Of a stretch of DNA of 64,000 nt, positions 60,656 to 64,000 are shown in pieces. The stretch comes from Hippophae tibetana. Taxonomy: Eukaryota > Streptophyta > Magnoliopsida > Rosales > Elaeagnaceae. Numbering within the stretch: the first letter of the stretch is position 1; each line of letters begins with the position of its first letter. The DNA lies in the NCBI GenBank assembly GCA_037013495.1, contig CM072807.1, positions 4,447,001-4,511,000 on the forward strand, read 5' to 3'. The position numbers and the translations under genes were made by a program. The notes under the pieces were generated by a model. It saw only the letters and a list, made by a program, of their open reading frames with translations. It was not told the DNA's origin and ran no database searches.

Positions 60656-63595
60656 AATTATGATGTTATATATATATATATATATTACATATGATCAAGA
60701 TTTAAGTTTTTATAGTATTATTTACATCTTTTAAAATAAATAATAATTACATATTATAACAATAAAATATATCTTTAGGTATATCAATATTCATGATCAA
60801 ATATGTGGGTATATTATAGTAAAATTTTAAATAAAAAAATAAATCCTTAATAATAAATATTATTTAATTTAACTTATTATCTTCTAATGCATTGGGTTAA
60901 AAATATTATTTACGTAGTAACATGCATAACAAAGATTAGATATATATTTTTCAATTATTTTTACACAAATAACACTAATAATTAACATAGTTGATTATTA
61001 TATTTTGATAATTATATTTAATTAAAATAGTTTCAACCAATTAAAATAAAACTTAACAATTTGAGAGTGAATTTGGATCTTTAACAAATCAAAAAATAAA
61101 TATAATTTTAATTTAATATAATTTTTTCTTTTAAATAATTTTTTTTATTTTATTTCGGGGTTAATTGGTTGATTAAATCACTTAAATACAACTTTATTTT
61201 TTTGAATTATTTAAATTAATCTGAATGTAACTTAAATTTAAATCAATTTTTATTCTTTTAATTCGATCAATTTAATTAATGTATAAATTATGACACTGAA
61301 TAATAATGCTTAAATAACAACCCTTTGATTTTTGAGTTAATTATGGAACAGGGTTTCTTGCTTTAGAGATTTTTTTTCATAATTAGGAAGTTTATATTCT
61401 CTTAGATAGATCTATAAAAGGTGGAAAAAAAATTGATACAAGTAAGAAGATGGTGGATAAATAAATGATCAGAATTATTAATCTATACTACACCTCTCAT
61501 CATAGATATTCACTTTTCATAGTCCCTGTATATTTTGAAAAAAAAAAAAATCCTAATGCGCAGAGTCGGTGATGTGACTTGTAAGGGAGAGAATTGGACA
61601 TGTGGAGGGAAAGTGGAAGGCTCGCTTTTTGAATCGAATCACTCTTTTTTTTAACCTACAAAATTACTATTCTATTTATTCCTTTCATGTTACCTTTTTA
61701 TTTTTATTATTTTTATTATTTCATTAATTTTAATTTAACAATATCATTTATTAATAATAAATTTAATTAAGTTATATGTTTATAGTAACAATTTTTTTTA
61801 AATATATCATTTAATTATTTAAATTATTTAATATTTAATATTTAATATTTTATTATTTATTATTAGATAATAATAGATAAAAATAATTTAATATTATAGG
61901 TAAAATAAATATAATTATTAATAATGTTTATCCGGGGGGGTGGGTGGGGTGGGGTGGGGTTGACATGACCGGCATTTTAAGAGGACAGATTTTTAATCCT
62001 ATAAATTCTATATATGTTAACAAATTTTGACAGACATCACATCACCCATATTTTATTAGAATTTTAACATTAAAAGACTATAATAACTATTGTCATGGAA
62101 TATTTATTTTTATTAAAAAAAATTAAAATTATTAGTTTAAAAGATACCATGAATTACTCCTATTTATTACATATGTTTTTACAGTCTTATATCTTAATTA
62201 TTGGTATTTAAAAAAAATTAATTATAACATGAAAAAATAAATGATTTTTTATTTAAAAAATTGATAGATAATGATAAATAAATAATTTTTTAATTATTAT
62301 TAAAATATCAATTTTTATTGACTATTTTATTTATATATAATAATTATTATATAATTGACAAAAATAAAATAAAAATAAAAATTTAATGATATGCTCAAAC
62401 TATTATGCTATCAATTTTTTATAATAAAATAATTAAATATTATTAAAAATAATAAATTTATTAAACTGTATTAATTAAATTAACTAAAGGAGTATACATG
62501 TATTTCTTTCTAGGGATGGATCTGTTCATGAATTAGGAGGGGGATTTTTAATTTTTGATAAAGAAATGTGTTACACTATATTTAAAATTTTAATCTTTTA
62601 TTACTTAAAAATTTATTATAAATTTAATAATTTAAATATATTTACATAAATAGATACATATATAATATTTATTAAAAAAATAACTGATAAATATTTGTTA
62701 CCCCTCCTAATTTTTAATCTTAAATCCTCCACTATTTCTTCGTAAACAATAACAAAATGTTCTATGTTATTCATTTGATAGCATTATAATTACCATATAG
62801 CATATAACGTATAATATCTACTCTGAAATGTACAAAAATAAGCAAAACATGCATGGTGAGATCCTTTTCTTGTCACCTACTACATCGACATACGTGGTTA
62901 AAGGGAAAAAGAATAAGGAGGAAAAAATGTAAAAGAAATTTGTGTGGTTACATGATTCTTTCAATTACCTAATTACATCATTTTATAAATTATTGATCAT
63001 ATATATTAGATTATATAATTTTAAAAAATTAATCAATTTATTTTAATTATTATTGAGATATTAAAATTAACGTACAAATATCACATGATTTATAACATTT
63101 AATTGAGATAACGATATTTTTGTACATTTATTATAAGAATTAAATGATACAAAAAGTGAATGAATATGTTAAGCTTTGAAGATTAAAATAAATGGTATTA
63201 AATTAACTAATTTTCATAAATTATAAAGCATAATTTACTTGACTTAAAAATTTCATAACTAAATTATTAATTTTTAAAGAAAATTGAAAATTTTCGTAGA
63301 GGTTCTTTAAATTAAGTTATTTATATAATTTGATTATTTAGATTAAAATTGATATCATTTAGTCATTTAAATTTAGAAAAAATATATCAATTAAAAACAA
63401 AATATATTATTTTAATTTTTATATTAAAATATTTTTTTAATATATTTTGTTCTTAACTATATATTTTTCCAAAGTTAAATGACTAAAGCATGTTATTTAT
63501 AATCTAAAAAATTAAATAATATAAATGATATAATCTAAGATAACTCTAGTGTATGCTTTAATTTAAAAAAAAATGATGACACTATTGAGAATGAA
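60656..63595. other. AT-rich spacer, no gene seen
   Basis: Very AT-rich with no recognisable ORF. It contains an (AT)n run at about 60670-60685 and an isolated G-rich tract at 61934-61959. Confidence 0.5.
61934..61959 (+). repeat. G-rich tract, potential G-quadruplex
   Basis: Five or more runs of three to seven G separated by single T bases. It fits the G3+N1-7 quadruplex pattern with very short loops and stands alone in AT-rich DNA. Confidence 0.85.
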
Positions 63596-63599
63596 ATGT

Positions 63600-64000
63600 G
63601 TTTGGTATTAAATAGGTAACATGTACACGACCCTAGCGAGATGAGATACCTCATCTATAGTATGAGTAGCTCCTACATAGCCGCTAGTACATAGCGATCT
63701 GATGAAGGTGGGAGTCAAGACCTGGCCAAAACATCACGACCTGGTACACCGTCATAATGACGTGGGTCACGTTTGAATGTAGGGCCTCATGCAGCATATA
63801 CATGACGACCTTTTTAGGTAACGCCTATGATGACCTAATTTAATATGAGTTGTTTTATATGTATTCTGGCTACTTGTATGAAGCTCTAATCTATGTAACC
63901 TCAACATCTATCTAATAGGTTCTATATATACCTCTTTAATAAGGAGAATACATGATCTCATTATTATCAATATTTTTTACTTCTCTCTAAAATCATTAAA
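63600..64000 (+). repeat. Probable 5' part of an LTR running off the window
   Basis: The base composition changes to moderately GC-rich direct words (GACGACC, ACGACCTGG). These are followed by a TATA box (TCTATATATA, 63921-63930), a CTCTTTAATAAGGAG segment and a CATGATCTCATTATT/TTCTCTCT stretch, the usual U3-R-U5 order of plant gypsy LTRs. The left boundary, and whether it is a whole element, cannot be judged. Confidence 0.42.

Overview
This window is AT-rich nuclear DNA from a flowering plant, most probably a eudicot. It has spliced genes with GT-AG introns, several plant retrotransposon lineages, TRIM elements primed by initiator tRNA-Met, a CACTA-like DNA transposon and caulimovirid-type endogenous pararetrovirus debris. 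I cannot fix the species. No rRNA, tRNA or CRISPR was recognised.

Two genes look intact. (1) A plus-strand KH-domain RNA-binding protein of the FUBP/PSI type, with seven coding exons between 24027 and 35689 and about 793 residues. It has two KH domains and a 430-residue Tyr/Gln/Pro/Ser-rich tail. Its 6.3-kb first intron holds a hAT-like remnant and a pararetroviral fragment. (2) A minus-strand DUF676-type serine esterase/lipase, with ten exons between 56736 and 43277 and 359 residues. All exon phases fit, although intron 2 carries 4 kb of pararetroviral sequence and intron 8 carries a complete 5.15-kb copia element. Its first intron appears to use a GC donor.

Broken genes: a GA20-oxidase-like pseudogene (4710-6240, minus) with frameshifts, a lost iron ligand and a TRIM in its intron; two exons of a DDHD phospholipase related to SGR2 (13560-14012, minus); an unidentified coding fragment near 23.2-23.5 kb; and SERK/BAK1-like receptor-kinase exons captured inside a CACTA-like element.

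Layout: 1-4150 AT-rich with a rearranged TRIM; 4150-6240 GA20ox pseudogene plus TRIM, whose flank is duplicated at 9320-9800; 10920-12700 copia 3' part and LTR; 12900-13223 TRIM; 13560-14012 DDHD fragment; 15640-22770 a copia element interrupted by the CACTA-like element (16871-19921) and by a gypsy-type solo LTR (21045-22567); 23690-36000 KH gene; 37905-42300 degenerate Ty3/gypsy (Athila/Tat-like) element with the same LTR family as the solo LTR; 43277-56736 esterase gene with its two insertions; 57202-60660 copia element with an internal tandem duplication; 60660-63595 AT-rich spacer with a G-rich tract; 63600-64000 probable start of another LTR.

The most interesting point is the CACTA-like transposon holding signal-peptide, LRR-N-terminal and LRR exons of a SERK-type co-receptor, itself nested in a retrotransposon. 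The second is an esterase gene that stays readable around two very large intronic insertions.
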